Of a stretch of DNA of 64,000 bases, positions 30,691 to 40,799 are shown piece after piece (positions within the stretch are counted from its first letter, which is position 1; the number at the start of each line of letters is the position of its first letter). The DNA is taken from contig OZ020611.1 in assembly GCA_963971575.1 (NCBI GenBank), positions 201,796,419 to 201,860,418 on the forward strand, in the 5' to 3' direction. A program made the translations under genes and the position numbers. The notes under the pieces are model-generated. The model was not told where the DNA came from. It did not search any database and was given only the letters and a program-made list of their open reading frames with translations. This DNA comes from Liopterus haemorrhoidalis (taxonomy: Eukaryota; Arthropoda; Insecta; Coleoptera; Dytiscidae).

Positions 30691-32440
30691 TGGCATAGTC
30701 TGTTTTGCTTGAGCGTGTAATACTGTGTTGGAAGAGTTCACGTGAACTTTCCGAGCTTCTTAATTTTTCGGCTGCTTATCCAAGGTTTGCAAATGAGGTC
30801 TTGAGGAAGACACACTCGTTAAAAACTAAATTTTTGTTGAAAATAGGATGTTTTGCATGAATTTTCCTCAAATAATCGATTAAATAATTGTATTGATTAT
30901 AAATAGAGCCTGATTGTGTTTGTTATGTACAGTTCAACTTTGTGTATTTTTCGATCGCGGTTCTTTATGGAGCAAAATAACATTTGTATATAAATTAAAA
31001 TTTATCCTCAAAACTATTTACACGTATTTTAGTTTTTGCAGTCGAGTTGGTTAAATTTATTTTCGTCGCTTGCTGAAATAACTGGTGCCGGTTGAATGGA
31101 TGTTGTAGCAGCGTCCCTTTGAAAAGAGAGACCACAAATATTGCGAAACAATCTCAGCCAGGAGCCTTTACGACTGAAGGACGCAGTGGAAAGAAGAGAA
31201 ATGAGAGGGTATAGGACAGTTGTAATAAATGAACTGAACAGGACAAGTGAAATTGTTCACCTATAACAAAAATGCTTGATGGTTATAAATTGAAACAAAT
31301 AAAAAAAAAGGTTATTTGAAAAGAGTAAATAATATTTCATCTTTCAAGACGATTCAGTGGTTTGTAAAATATTTTGTGACACTTTTATATTTTTACCTCT
31401 GTCTATACAGATAACGAATAAAAGCTCAGTAGTAAATATCTCAATATCTTCATACAATAAATCGTATTAAACATGCCTTAATTCATCTATATTAATAAAA
31501 TTGGAGGTGGTATCTGTTTTATTTTTTATTTTTTCGGTCTCACATTTGGTTTCTACACGTTTTAGATGATAATAACACAATATCTGAAACTAACTTTGTA
31601 AGAGCCTACAGAAAATTTCTCCAAACAGTTGGTGCTGATTCCAATGTTTTTGAAGCTACCTCATGGATAATAAAGATACATTAATGGAATTTAGCTAAAT
31701 AACAGCTCTTAGAAAATCACATCCCATTGTATTTAGCCGAGAATAATTCATAACATTTTCAATTAGTCAGGAATAATATATTCCTTTCCGTAATTTATGT
31801 CGTGGGCATACATAAGCCAATAAACCCACCCACTCCTTCAATTGAAAAAGCTTTTGACATATTTATGTTGAAAGTTCAGCATAGAATTTAATGTAACCTG
31901 CGTAGGTTTTAATCGCAATGGAACAACCTACATTCTTTTTAAAATTAAAACATAAAAGTAAATGAAACTGCAAAATGTAGATGCTTCCAATTATTTTTTA
32001 TGCGTAAAACCATCTTTAACGTGCCAATTTTCGATGTTTTACCTAATTTTATGTTGCGTACGTCTTTCACACCTGTAAACAAAAATGAATCTCCGCTAAA
32101 AACAAAATGCTCCGTCAAAATCTGTTTCAGAATGATCTTAGAAGAATTAATTGATAATTGAAGATATTGTGGCGCACCTACCAAATAAAAGGATTAGCTG
32201 ACACTCCCATTCTCGAGTGAACTTATTTTTTAAATTTTCGCCACTTCTTGGTAGGTTTTTCGGAGAGTTTTAATTTTATTTTTTACTTCCAGGGCATCAA
32301 AACCCTCGATGTTCATGTCACTTGATTATTGCAGCATCCCGAGCATACTAATTTCTATAAATTTTTAACGTTGAGTCCCACAAGCACCCATACTCCCTAT
32401 ATAAAATCACAAATTTATTTGCGGTATCCTCAGACTAGGC
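30691..32440. other. No supported gene
   Basis: A slightly GC-richer patch at 31070-31260 has a short plus-strand reading (RLKDAVERREMRGYRTVVIN) that I cannot place. The rest is AT-rich with chance frames. Confidence 0.3.
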
Positions 32441-32469
32441 TGACCAGACGTACTCTTTTTTTAATTTAC

Positions 32470-32512
32470 TTTATTTGCTAAGGGCGCCAAAAACATTGCT
32501 ACGGCTCTGGCT
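32470..32512 (+). mobile_element. Right-end fragment of the CAGAGCCGTAGC MITE family
   Basis: GGGCGCCAAAAACATTGCTA then CGGCTCTG is nearly identical to the right end of the complete MITE at 40101-40305. The left part of this copy is not recognisable. Confidence 0.6.
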
Positions 32513-32889
32513 ACGAAACATACTCTATTTCTGTAAAAAAAAAAACTAGTCGGCCTACCTCAGACCACTCTGTTATGGACATTTTAAGCATATTTAATGT
32601 TCTTGTATCAGCGGGAACAAATCAGCTGTTCATTGCGGCCATTTTTAACAGTCACTTGTGCGGCTACTTGTGCCAGTAAATAGGATCGGCTTCTATTCAC
32701 TTGACTGGCATGATATACTGGTGCCAGACTTGCACCAGTACTGGCATGTACGTCTACACCAGTGATTCTCAAAGGTTCACCTGGTGATTCTCTCCAGGGG
32801 GCGATACCGCCCCCTGGGGGCGCTGGAACGATCCATGGGGGCGAGAGTAGCCTCGGGTGCATTTGGGGGGCATTGAAAATGATGAAGAC

Positions 32890-33369
32890 TTGCTTACCTA
32901 TTGACAGCACTTGGATGCTCTCCATTCTGACTTCAACCAACGATTTGAAGATATTTTTGAAATGAACATATCCGATTTGGTTTTGGATCCTTTTTCAAGT
33001 GTAAACATTCCAAAATCACAAGAAGAACTGATGGAAGTGAGACAAATTACGAATTGATATTTAAATTCAAAGACGGCTACCAACAGTTCTGTCTGCAAAA
33101 GCAGATTCCTACAGCTTATCCTGGGTTATGGGCTATAATACAAAAATTGTTAATTGCATTTTCTTCATCATATTAAGTGGAACGTGGGTTCAGTGTGAAA
33201 TCAGTCACAAATCTATTAACAAAAAAAGAAGCCGACTGCAAATAGCTAATCGCGGCGATTTAAGAATATTGCTGACAAAAATAGAGACGAGGGTTGATAC
33301 ATTGATAAGCAACGCACCAGGTTCATTCTTCTCATTAGATGAGAATATGATTTTATTAAATAATTTTTA
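32890..33369 (+). pseudogene. hAT transposase C-terminal remnant (ZBED5-like)
   Basis: Readable pieces are HLDALHSDFNQRFEDIFEMN, VLDPFSSVNIPKSQEELMEV, and after frameshifts SHKSINKKRSRLQIANRGDL, RILLTKIETRVDTLI ending near 33369. The KKR.RLQI..RGDLR..LTKIEP...L motif is the C-terminus of ZBED5/SCAND3-type hAT transposases. The signature SSxxxERxFS is eroded (FIILSGTWVQCEIS). The BED finger and catalytic core are absent. It lies between the two hAT termini in the expected orientation. Confidence 0.7.
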
Positions 33370-33473
33370 ATTTCAATATTCAAGGTGTCCTTTTTAAAAC
33401 ATCTTTCTTTACTATATTTTAGAACGTAAGTAGAAATATAGCCACATATATCTTTCTGTTTGTTCGTTTAAAG

Positions 33474-33972
33474 CAGGGCTTCGAACCGTTATTTTTTTCG
33501 TTTCGGTTTTTGTTCCGGTTCAATTAAAAAAATATATATCGGTTCGGTTCCGGTTTTCGTTCCAGCAAAAATAACGGTTTTTTTCGGTTTTCGGTTCAGT
33601 TCCGAGTGACAAATTTGTAAATGCTTGTATTTGTATTAGAAATGTATTTTTTACTATAATTTAGTAGAACATTTTATTCGTTATTTTGTAATAATCATAC
33701 CAAGGCCGCTGCCAGGGGGGGATTCTTGCCCCCCCTCCCGAAATAATAGAAGCGCATTTTTTTACTTATCAGTTACAAAAATTACGATTTTTTTTTTTCT
33801 GCTCATCAGTTTAAAAAATAATCTTAAATAAAATGTATTTTATATTCACTCACATAAACATTATCTGAACCGAAATAAACCGATATTTTTTTTTCGGTTC
33901 AGTTCCGGTTTTCGTTCCGACAAAAATAACGGTTTTTTTCGGTTTTCGGTTCAGTTCCGGTTCGAAGCCCTG
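33474..33972. mobile_element. 499-bp hAT MITE nested in the hAT element, perfect 8-bp duplication
   Basis: The ends CAGGGCTTCGAACCG and the inverse CGGTTCGAAGCCCTG are flanked by GTTTAAAG at 33466-33473 and 33973-33980. The subterminal arms are built of repeated CGGTT(TT)CGGTTC words and contain a shared GTTTTCGTTCC..CAAAAATAACGG block. The centre is AT-rich with a GC-rich CCAGGGGGGG / CCCCCCC palindromic patch at about 33713-33737. It has no coding capacity. Confidence 0.9.
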
Positions 33973-34157
33973 GTTTAAAGAATGTAGATTTCCAGGGAGC
34001 GCTGAGCTAATTTTTTTCTGAAAAGGGGGCGTAAGGCCAAATAAGTTTGAGAACCACTGGTCTACACGATGCCAGTTAGTGGTGCAAGTTCTTACTTGTG
34101 CAAGTTACTGGCATCGTGCAACCGGGCCATAATGGTAATCTTAGTTCCTAGATTGTA

Positions 34158-35470
34158 CAAGGTGTCTCAAAAGAAATTTTATATTTATTTAGCTTACTGC
34201 GTGAACGCAACATATCCGAGGGGCGCGGGGGTTATGTCAATCGGTAGCCTGGCTCTTGGGAATTCAAACGCTATGGAGCGTTTCTCGGGAGCAGACCGCG
34301 CGTTATGCGTGCGAGAGTTTTACAAAAACGGTGATTCGGCGACTGTAGCGCGTAGAAAATTCTGCAGTATTCGAGGTTTTCGCCACTTAAATGATGCGCC
34401 AAGCATTCCTCTCATTCGAAATTGGGTTAAAAAGTTTGAAGAGACTGGTACAACGCTGGATAAATCAAAATCCGGGCGACCTAGGTCATCAAGAACGGTA
34501 GAAAACGTGGAGAATGTTAATCAGTCTGTTCGTGACGACCCGAACCTTTCAATTCGGAAGCGCGCAAGTGCTTTAAATGTGCATAGATCATCATTACATC
34601 GCATTATGCACAAAGGCCTAAAGCTGCACCCCTACAAAATTCAATTGGTGCAAGAATTAAAGCCCCAAGATGCCAGTCAGAGGCTTAATTTCGTAAATCA
34701 GATGATTGAGCTATTTTCAACGTTTACCAACATTTTATTTTCGGATGAAGCTCATTTTCATCTTAATGGCCACGTAAATAAGCAGAACTGCCGCTACTGG
34801 AGTGCAACGAATCCGAAACGCAATCATTAGAAACCCCTACATTCGCCTAAAGTGACCGTATGGGCTGCGATGTTGGCGCGAGGAATTATCGGCCCTTACT
34901 TTTTTGAAGACGAAAGGGGGCGTGCAGTTAAAGTGAATTCAGAGCGTTATGTGGAGATGTTAGACAACTTCTTGGTACCTGAACTGCAAACCTTTCCTGG
35001 CTATAACCAAAGAACATGGTTCCAACAGGACGGAGCAACTTCACACACGCCCAATATGTCTCTGCCACGTGTTTTGCCACGTATTTCTCAGGCAAATTGA
35101 TCTCCCGGAGAGGTGACATAAATTGACCTCCACGCAGTCCAGATTTAACCCCTATGGACTTTTTCCTATGGGGTTATCTTAAATCTAAAGTTTACGCCAA
35201 TAAACCGACTTCACTGGCGCATTTGAAACCAAATATCCGTCACGAAATGGCAGCCATCCCTGAGTCCACCTGCCGAGACGTCATAAGTAATTTTACTGTT
35301 CGATTAAATGAGTGCCGAGAACGCGAGGGTCTACATTTAGACGATATTATTTTTAAGAAATAAATCCCCAAAAAGTGTATTTTAATAATTAATAAACATT
35401 TTTTTCTATATACGGCTTACTTTTTTTTTAATCGATCCACTAAATATAAAATTTCTTTTGAGACACCTTG
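34158..35470 (+). mobile_element. Complete 1313-bp Tc1/mariner element (DD41D-like), 30-bp perfect TIRs
   Basis: The left end CAAGGTGTCTCAAAAGAAAT plus ten more bases is matched without mismatch by the inverse right end (35441-35470). TA flanks both sides (34156-34157, 35471-35472). The length is that of a complete element. The transposase between the ends has one in-frame stop and one frameshift only. Identical TIRs with so little coding decay indicate a comparatively recent insertion. It lies about 90 bp to the right of the hAT at 32760-34059. Confidence 0.9.
34234..35363 (+). pseudogene. Tc1/mariner transposase, one nonsense codon and one frameshift
   Basis: Starts are possible at 34234 (MSIGSLALG) or 34273 (MERFSGADRALCVREFYKNG); the second matches the usual start of this family. 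Next come the HTH linker SKSGRPRSSRTVENVENVNQ, HTH2 LSIRKRASALNVHRSSLHRI, and HPYKIQLVQELKPQDASQRL. The first catalytic Asp is in FSDEAHFHLNGHVNKQNCRY. An in-frame TAG at 34828-34830 follows. Reading resumes with HSPKVTVWAAMLARGIIGPY, then WFQQDGATSHT (second Asp, codon at 35029), a frameshift near 35090, and DLTPMDFFLWGYLKSKVYAN (third Asp, codon at 35157). The second-to-third distance is about 41-42 residues, as in the DD41D (rosa-type) group. It stops at 35361-35363. Confidence 0.85.
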
Positions 35471-35472
35471 TA

Positions 35473-36687
35473 TATAGTTGTCTATTTACGGTTTTTGTAA
35501 ATTATTGCTGTGTTGATCATAACTATATGTTAGTTTAATATATTCTGTCGTTAATTTGGTTAATTATGTTGCAAAGATATAATCGTAAATAAATAAATAA
35601 CACTTCTCATAAATATCTGTATAGAACACGTGTGCCAAGTGGCAATCCATTATCATCAAGTGCAGTATCTTTGAACAAGGGCACTAGACTAGTACTAATT
35701 GGAGATTATTATACATTTCCCAAATTATTTCCCAGAATTCACCACAAATATTACAACTTCATAAGAACAACTGTATTAATAGGTTTAAAACATAAGCAAA
35801 ACTAACATTTCTTATAAATCTTAACATAGAGAGTGAATAAAAACGAATAGACAAAGTACAGTATGAAATATTTGTAAAGTTTTTATAAATTGATAAAGTT
35901 TTCTGTGGAGCCAGATCCGAATCTTTATTCTATATTTAATACCTCATATAACATTTATATATAGTTTCCTGTATCAAAACTTCTCAGAAACTTTTTACTT
36001 TTTTGATTTCAATAACTAATGCTAAAGAAAAAATGTCAGGAAGTAGGTTAGGAGACAGTTCTGTTTGAAAAAAAAAAAGTTTTGGAATTACATTTTACTT
36101 TATCACTAGAGTTTTTCGGAATACGCTAGAGATCTATGGTACATTATAAGATTTTTATACTCTGGAAGAAGTTACATAAGTTATTATTAAAGATCTGTTT
36201 GTTGCATTCATTAACAAAATCTTCAAATCGTAAAATGTGTTGGTAAATTAAACAAATGCAAGATTATGGAACATATGGAACTAAGTTGGAGTACGAATCA
36301 TCTGTTAAAAATATTATAAATAAATAAAAATTGAATCTAGACAAGCAAATTGCAGGAATAAACATCATAAGACTACCAGATGGACGAACGCCATTAAGAG
36401 AATTACTAGAATTTGACTTTAATTAGCACAATAGGTGTGGAGAAGTAATAGGAAGGTGTATGTTCAACAGTGAACGGCTGATAGCTGATGAATAAAAGCA
36501 TTATTATTAGATATCAAATGGAAGCTCTAAATGTGTAAAAATCAACAAATGAAAGTAATAAATAAAAAGTGCTTTGCAAAAATAATAGATATCTACACCC
36601 TAAAACTAAGCGTATATTAAGCAACGAGTAGTAATTGGCACGATTCTTGCAAAAAAAATAAAAAATCCCACTCGATTTTTACGCTTT
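35473..36687. other. No supported gene
   Basis: AT-rich. A short piece at 36340-36500 (reading LDKQIAGINIIRLPDGRTPL) followed by GGCTGATAGCTGATGAA could be a LINE end, but it is too degraded to assign. Confidence 0.3.
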
Positions 36688-37287
36688 TCTAATAATAATA
36701 ATAATTTTTATTTAAATAGCTTGTAGCTAATAATAGCAATTTACAATATATTTATTTATTATTACAACTGCCCAACAGTTAACCCACAACGGGCAGGTAC
36801 AAAAATATGCATATAAATATATTACCAATATAACGAAAATAATTACAATGACAATATTAAATAATAATAATTAATTACAATAACTAATGAAATAACAATT
36901 TTAAAGAATAACAATATACAAAAATTTACAATACACAAAAATTCAAGATTACAAAACGATATTATTTATATATAAATAACTTTACAAAAAATATATTTAC
37001 ATAGTTAATGAAACCAGTGGCGAAGGGACACCTCCGCTAGACTTGCCCTCCCATAAAAAAAATATATATTAAAAAAATACATCAAATTATGTCCTATACA
37101 AATTTTTGTCCAAGGCTTGGTTTACTAGTTACGAATTTTTTTAAATTTTACAGTTTAATAACTTCCGTTTGCGGTTTCGGATTTTAATAAAAAACAATAG
37201 GGTTCTTCCCAATTATTAGAAGAATTTTTTAGTACTAGAACGAACTCTTTAAGTTAAACCGTTTTTGAGTTATCGTGTATACACACA

Positions 37288-37326
<39 letters not shown>

Positions 37327-37940
37327 ACACACATACGGACGGCACTTCGAAAATAGGCTTTTTGGATTCCCTGGACCATGAAACGTGGTCATCAGTCAAA
37401 ATCTCGACATCGAAAATTTCCGCGATTACAATACTTGCCCCTTATATATTAAGGTCGGGCAAGTAAAAATATAATTATAGCCTATATTAATTATTACTCT
37501 CTAAAAATATTCTTAAATTCTTCTTAAATATAGTGAGTGACCCTATTGATTTTAATTCCCTTGGTAAACTATTATATTCTAAAGCTCATCTATGCATAAT
37601 GTTTTTTTTGTGCTTACTTTCTTTGTACCCGATATGCAATATGACCCAGTCTGTCTCGTATTATACTAATGTATTTCCTCAATCCTTTTTAAATTTGACC
37701 CCAAATACTGTGGCAATAAACATTTGTCCAATTTGTACATAAAAATCATACCATTATATTTAATAAATCGTTGAATATTTAACCATTTTAAAACATTTAA
37801 CATTTTTGTTATACTAATGAAACTACATTTTAGGATGATACGCATAGCTCTATTTTGTAGTAATTGTAATTTATTAATGTCACTGTTGTTAGCTAAATAT
37901 AGAACAGTGTTACAATACAATTTCTGTATCAATAAAGGTT
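36688..37940 (-). pseudogene. LINE ORF2 C-terminus and 3' UTR, interrupted by a CA-microsatellite repeat
   Basis: From about 37932 the minus strand reads IQKLYCNTVLYLANNSDINK, then LQLLQNRAMRIILKC and MLNVLKWLNIQRFIKYNGMI. It continues with CISGTKKVSTKKT and, after a frameshift at about 37585, LEYNSLPRELKSIGSLTIFK, KNLRIFLE and a stop near 37495. The I.KLQ.LQNRAMRIIL...T..ML..L.WL.I and YN.LP..IK...S...FKK.L..FL patterns are the C-terminal end of CR1/Jockey-type LINEs. The 3' UTR continues to about 36700 and contains ACTGCCCAACAGTTAACCC. It is split by a dispersed repeat at 37041-37466. Confidence 0.7.
37041..37466 (+). repeat. Dispersed repeat with (CA)n core
   Basis: GACTTGCCCTCCC at the left and the inverse in GGTCGGGCAAGT at the right suggest ends. 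Inside are TTTTTGAGTTATCGTGTATA, about 60 bases of CA/GACA repeat (37281-37331), then ACGGACGGCACTTCGAAAAT. A microsatellite followed by a conserved CGGAC..CATTTCGAAAA..GG block is a layout I associate with widespread arthropod repeats. The open frame through the CA run is an artefact. Confidence 0.5.
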
Positions 37941-38036
37941 GGTTTAAAAATCAGAAATAAAAAATACATACTATAATTCACAGTGATGTTAACTGAAATA
38001 GCACAAACAGAAAAATATCTGAAATTTGAAAAAAAA

Positions 38037-38663
38037 AAATTGCGTTGTCCAACTTATCTTAGGCCGCGGGCCATTTTTTCTTTAGCAGTCATTTCGGGGG
38101 CAAAAAAGGATAGGTAAATGAAAAGTCAGTTCATATCAATTCAAAATTTATTTTATTTATACGAAAAAAATAAAGACAAAAATAATACTTAACTAAAAAT
38201 ATAACTAGACTTAACTAGAATAATAAAAACTCAGTCAGAATATTACCTTAGGTATAGAATATTATATTAGGTATTTAATGGGAGCATTGTGGCCGTAGTT
38301 GTTGAGCAACCATTTCTTTTATGTTCATATCAATATTTCTTGTGGCAAGTCTAATTATATTTTCAAGAGTGGAGTCTTTCAAGCTGTTTTATATTTTGGC
38401 TTTATATATTTCATGTCTCATATTTTAGAATATTTTTCTTTATCCAAAAGTTTGAACTTCTATTCCAGTTGCTCCACTAGATGCAATAAATGGGTCAGCC
38501 TGCAGGTCGCATAATTTCATTTGATATTTAGGATCAGTGGAGCTAATATCGATATTGAATGGATCGCTGAATAAATTAATACTCAACTCAATTTGATATT
38601 TATTTAAAAATTGATGTAAAATGTACTATATATCGCGAGCCGCCAGTTGGACAGCGCTGGCGT
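38037..38663 (-). mobile_element. hAT element remnant with transposase C-terminus
   Basis: The right end inverts to CAGCGCTGTCCAACTGGCGG and the left end reads GCGTTGTCCAACT...GGCCGCGGGCC; both are hAT-style termini. The minus-strand frame between them gives FSDPFNIDISSTDPKYQMKL, then CDLQADPFIASSGATGIE, and after frameshifts NIIRLATRNIDMNIKEMVAQ, ending PQCSH and a stop at about 38276. The F..PF..DI......Q.ELCDLQ.D motif belongs to GTF2IRD2/ZBED-type hAT transposases. No 8-bp duplication survives. Confidence 0.65.
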
Positions 38664-38817
38664 AGGGTATTATATTAACACGCTTATATCTGGTTGCATA
38701 AAACATTCCTTTATCTAGTTTTATATACAACTTTTAACTGTAACTTTAAAACTAGATATATCATGATAACAAATTCATTCTAGTTGTGCTAAGTCGATTT
38801 TTAAGAACAGTAAAAGT

Positions 38818-39849
38818 TTATTTATTCAAAGTATGCTCCATTAGAAGTTCCCATCTTTCAGGCAATTTGTGAATACCTCGCCAATAGCACTCTTCCCCTT
38901 TCCCCGCAAACCATTCATCTAGCCATTCTTTCACATTTTCATTTGAACAAAAGTGCTGCTCGGCAAGTGCGTGACCCATCGATGCGAACAAGTGGTAATC
39001 TGAAGGGTCCAAGTCTGGTGAGTAAGCGGCATGGGGTAATACTTCCCACTTGAGTGCCTCCAATGTGTTGCAAACTGTTTTTGCCTTATGTGATGGAGCG
39101 TTATCGTGAAGAAATATTACCTTGTGCTGTCTTCTTTCGTATTCTGGTCGTTTTATGAGCAGCGAATGGTTCAATTCGATCAGTTGTTGTTAGTAGCGTT
39201 GGGTATTAAATGTTTCACCAGGTTTTAACAATTCATAATAGACCACATCCTTTTGGTCCCACCAAGTACAGAGCATTGTCTTTTTGCCAAAGCGTTTCGG
39301 TCTTGCAGTTGATGTGGATGGTGAGCCTGGGTTCACCCATGATTTTTTGCGTTTTCGATTTTCAAAATAAATCCATTTTTCATCGCCAGTAATGATACGA
39401 TGCAAAAAAGACTTTCTTTTGTATCGTGCAAGCAAAATTTCACAAGTGTTTTTGCGTTTTTCCATCTGCCTCTCATTCAATGCATGTGGAACCCATCTGC
39501 CGACTTTCTGGATCTTACCCATCTCTTGTAGGCGATTGGAAACAGCTTGTTGATTAATGCCTAACTGCTCTGCTAGTTGTTTTTGTGATTGACTATCGTC
39601 TTCCTGTAGCAATGTTTCCAATTTTGTATCTTCATATTTTTTTGGAGGTTTTCCATGTTCTTTGTCTGTAAGATCAAAGTCACCACTTTTGAAACGCCGA
39701 AACCATCGTTCACACGTATCTTGCGATGGAGCATATTCACCATAAGCTTCTCGAAGCAGTCGGTATGATTCAGCAGCAGTTTTTTTCAAATGAAAACAAA
39801 ACCGTAGTCCTGTTCGCGAATGCTCTTTATTTGGCACAAAATTTGACAT
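38818..39849 (-). pseudogene. Mos1-like mariner transposase, one nonsense codon, aberrant C-terminus
   Basis: The 343-codon reading starts at MSNFVPNKEHSRTGLRFCFH (an upstream ATG at 39858 is less likely). HTH1 contains KKTAAESYRLLREAYGE and is followed by the linker KEHGKPPKKYEDTKLETLLQ, then HTH2 QKQLAEQLGINQQAVSNRLQ and the WVPHALNER linker. The first catalytic Asp lies in ITGDEKWIYFENRKRKKSW, the second in VIFLHDNAPSHKAKTVCNTL, and the third in AAYSPDLDPSDYHLFASMGH. The spacing between second and third is exactly 34 (DD34D). A single TAA (39190-39192) replaces a Gln codon in the RYQQQL stretch. The end KLPERWELLMEHTLNK lacks the usual KCV.S.G.YFE. Close match to Mos1 along its length, whose usual length is 345 residues. 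Confidence 0.9.
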
Positions 39850-40019
39850 TTTTAACACAGTAAAACAAAACTATATGATCACTTTCAAATTATAACCTAT
39901 ACGCATTTGACACTTAATGATAACTTAACAAAACGCCATATGTGTTGAAACTTTCAACTATACACTCGGTTTGCGCGGCAAGTTTGAAAAAAATCCGCAT
40001 TTCATACTTGTATACCTGG
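38818..40019 (-). mobile_element. Mos1-like mariner (mauritiana subfamily) lacking a recognisable 3' TIR
   Basis: The 5' end (right side) is CCAGGTATACAAGTATGAAA on the minus strand, next to TA at 40020-40021, in the style of mauritiana-subfamily mariners. About 170 bases of 5' UTR separate it from the transposase start at 39849. The left side, 38640-38818, contains no inverse of this end, and the last residues of the transposase do not match the family. The 3' end of the element has therefore been lost or replaced. Confidence 0.8.
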
Positions 40020-40100
40020 TATTTGCTTTTAATCCGATTTTTAAATACAGTTTTCTATTAATATTAAAATATAACCTTATTTTATATTAGTTTTGACAGA

Positions 40101-40305
40101 CAGAGCCGTAGCAACGGCCTGACATCGGGGCACGTGCCAGGGGCGCGTGGTATCATGAGGGGCGCCATCGTATGTTTTAAGTCATTAAAAGTAAGACCTT
40201 TTTTGCGCATCAGTCGTATTCTGGAGGTGACGACCTTTTTTTGGCGCTATTTTAAGTTAATTTAATTCATTTGCCAAGAGCGCCAAAAACATTGCTACGG
40301 CTCTG
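40101..40305. mobile_element. 205-bp hAT MITE with perfect 8-bp duplication
   Basis: The ends CAGAGCCGTAGCAA and the inverse of TTGCTACGGCTCTG are flanked by TTGACAGA at 40093-40100 and 40306-40313. GGGGCGC and GGGGCGCC words near the left end and AAGAGCGCC at the right are subterminal repeats. A second, partial copy of this family is at 32470-32512. It has no coding capacity. Confidence 0.9.
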
Positions 40306-40555
40306 TTGACAGATATTAAAACTCGATATAAGAATTAAAACGTCCAATTACACTAGTTTATAACAAGTTCGAAGTGTTGTATCGCGATATTGCAACGCAT
40401 TTTTTTGTTTGTTTTATATCTAGATTAAGTTTATAACTAGTTGCAAAGCTTTTATGCAACCTGGTTATTAGTACATAGATAAACAACGAATTATATTTTT
40501 AAAATTTTTGATTTTGTGATAGTCAGAAATATGCCGTAAAAATTGTCACTTAGTA

Positions 40556-40615
40556 TGTAGATACCCACAAAACACTGAAATATGTGAAAATTCTACATTT
40601 ACATTTTTTAAAAAG
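40556..40615 (+). repeat. Right-end scrap of the GTCT-core repeat
   Basis: GATACCCACAAAACACTGAA then ATATGTGAAAATTCTACATT match the right block at 860-905 with several substitutions. Confidence 0.4.
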
Positions 40616-40647
40616 GACCCCTTTTAAACCATTCAATAAATATTAAA

Positions 40648-40795
40648 TAGCCGACCGCCGTAGCTTTGTGCCCTGCGTTGCCTAGGTCTCGGGTTAGAAT
40701 CCTATTCAGCATGGAATTTTCAATTAATTAGAATTGTCCTGGCTAATTGCCGAAGTAGCTAAGGTCATTAAAAATAAGAATAAAAAACAGATTAA
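40648..40795 (+). repeat. tRNA-derived SINE, family 1
   Basis: GCCGACCGCCGTAGC, TGTGCCCTGCGTTGCCTAGG and CGGGTTAGAATCCT (B box) are followed by GCATGGAATTTTC, AGAATTGTCCTGGCTAATTG and AGCTAAGGTCATTAAAAATA. This is the same order of blocks as at 6275-6420. The A-box region has a small deletion. Confidence 0.7.
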
Positions 40796-40799
40796 AATA

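Larger units (their letters stand above)
32760..34059 (+). mobile_element. hAT element with perfect 8-bp target duplication
   Basis: The ends CAGTGATTCTCAAAGGTT and the inverse of CAGTGGTTCTCAAACTTA are hAT termini. GTCTACAC flanks both sides exactly (32752-32759 and 34060-34067). A subterminal run of CCAGGGGGCGATACCGCCCC on the left and AAAGGGGGCG on the right supports one element. Of its 1300 bp, 499 belong to a nested MITE, leaving about 800 bp, so it is an internally deleted copy. It encodes only a broken transposase C-terminus. Confidence 0.9.

Noticed and set aside
36340..36500. A LINE end (LDKQIAGINIIRLPDGRTPL ... GGCTGATAGCTGATGAA)
   Set aside because: Only a vague likeness to RTE ends, with no RT or C-terminal motif.
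37275..37466. 63-codon frame with TH repeats
   Set aside because: Caused by the (CA)n tract inside a dispersed repeat.
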